Shown: in pieces, positions 7,341 to 7,554 of the stretch
Layout: each line of letters begins with the position of its first letter
How positions within the stretch are numbered: the stretch's first letter is position 1
DNA from: JL08 sp965363755
GTDB lineage: Bacteria; Pseudomonadota; Alphaproteobacteria; Rhodobacterales; Rhodobacteraceae
NCBI GenBank assembly: GCA_965363755.1
Contig: CBDTVL010000189.1
Coordinates: 1-7,554 of the forward strand
Length of the DNA: 7,554 bases
Direction: 5' to 3'
Notes under the pieces: generated by a model
What the model was told of the DNA's origin: nothing
The model's input: only the letters and a program-made list of their open reading frames with translations
The model's database searches: none
Program-made: the position numbers and the translations under genes

Positions 7341-7554
7341 ATGTCCCGCATAGCAGACCTTGGTGCATCCTGCAGCGAAAATCCGGTTACCGACGCCGCG
7401 CAAACCATCTCAGGCAAAGTATCGAAGGTCCGCGACGCCGATACCGTAGTTGTAAAAGGTGTCCCGATCCGCCTGAATGGCGTCGATGCGCCGGAAAACG
7501 GCACGAAGGCAGGCAACGAGGCCACTGCAGCAATGAAACGCTATCTGCGCGGCA
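7341..7554 (+). CDS. Staphylococcal-nuclease-like (thermonuclease) protein, 3' end beyond window
   Basis: The frame is open to the window edge and encodes 71 residues plus one base. Residues 23-52 carry the SNase N-terminal core: VRDADTV with D34 as the calcium-binding Asp, then IRLNGVDAPE with R44, D49 and E52 matching R35, D40 and E43 of the Staphylococcus enzyme. The catalytic set visible so far is intact; the second Arg (R87) lies outside. The family cleaves DNA and RNA using calcium and is often exported, but no signal peptide is seen. ATG 7341 is the only ATG or GTG in frame before the conserved core; TTG 7335 and CTG 7311 are other options back to the TGA at 7260. GAGG directly abuts the ATG, a poor spacing. 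Residues 1-17 are encoded by a repeat copy, so the gene may be truncated at its 5' end. Confidence 0.8.
   Translation, partial: MSRIADLGASCSENPVTDAAQTISGKVSKVRDADTVVVKGVPIRLNGVDAPENGTKAGNEATAAMKRYLRG
7342..7392 (+). repeat. Dispersed palindromic repeat, copy 3
   Basis: Matches 207-257 at 42 of 51 positions in the same orientation, with a 17-base identical core at 7352-7368. It overlaps the first 17 codons of the nuclease frame; its left border coincides with the candidate ATG. The similarity stops just before the codons for the residues leading into the conserved nuclease core, as expected if the repeat sits at the junction of intergenic and coding DNA. Confidence 0.65.

Noticed and set aside
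7145..7525. A 126-codon minus-strand frame with a CxxC motif
   Set aside because: It runs antisense to the nuclease core, which is identified by its catalytic residues. One CxxC is not enough to call a zinc protein.
1..7554. tRNA, rRNA, CRISPR array, transposase gene or defence operon
   Set aside because: I found no tRNA arm signatures, no regularly spaced repeats, no intact transposase motifs and no known defence gene pair in either strand.

Overview
The window looks like a piece of an alphaproteobacterial chromosome or large plasmid, most likely from the Rhodobacterales (Roseobacter-type). Base composition is moderate in GC. The gene families (group II PLP decarboxylase, GFA protein, SAM-cyclase-ATPase-TPR protein, small SNase-like nuclease) and the small palindromic intergenic repeats fit that group. 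This assignment is an impression from the sequence, not a search result.

Layout, left to right. Positions 1-373 carry no gene I can support, but hold two neighbouring copies of a short, partly palindromic repeat. Positions 374-1789 (minus strand) encode a complete PLP-dependent aromatic amino acid decarboxylase-family enzyme. Its catalytic-loop Tyr is replaced by Phe. Positions 1790-2510 have no convincing gene. Positions 2511-2951 (minus) encode a small GFA-family zinc protein with an altered first metal-binding motif. Positions 2952-3746 are a long non-coding stretch between the divergent GFA and cyclase genes. It holds a strongly C-rich, G-poor segment, a small inverted repeat and two successive hairpins just before the next start codon. 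Positions 3747-7106 (plus) encode a 1119-residue signalling protein: SAM domain, class III nucleotide cyclase, P-loop ATPase and a long helical TPR-like tail, starting at TTG behind a good ribosome binding site. Positions 7341-7554 hold the start of a staphylococcal-nuclease-like gene that runs off the window, and its first 17 codons are formed by a third copy of the repeat.

The genes do not form an operon. Spacings are long, orientations are mixed, and no shared pathway is evident. The window reads as a mosaic of single-gene units separated by degraded intergenic DNA. The points most worth following are the Tyr-to-Phe change predicting aldehyde-forming chemistry, the repeat family and its contribution to the nuclease 5' end, and the structured leader of the cyclase gene.
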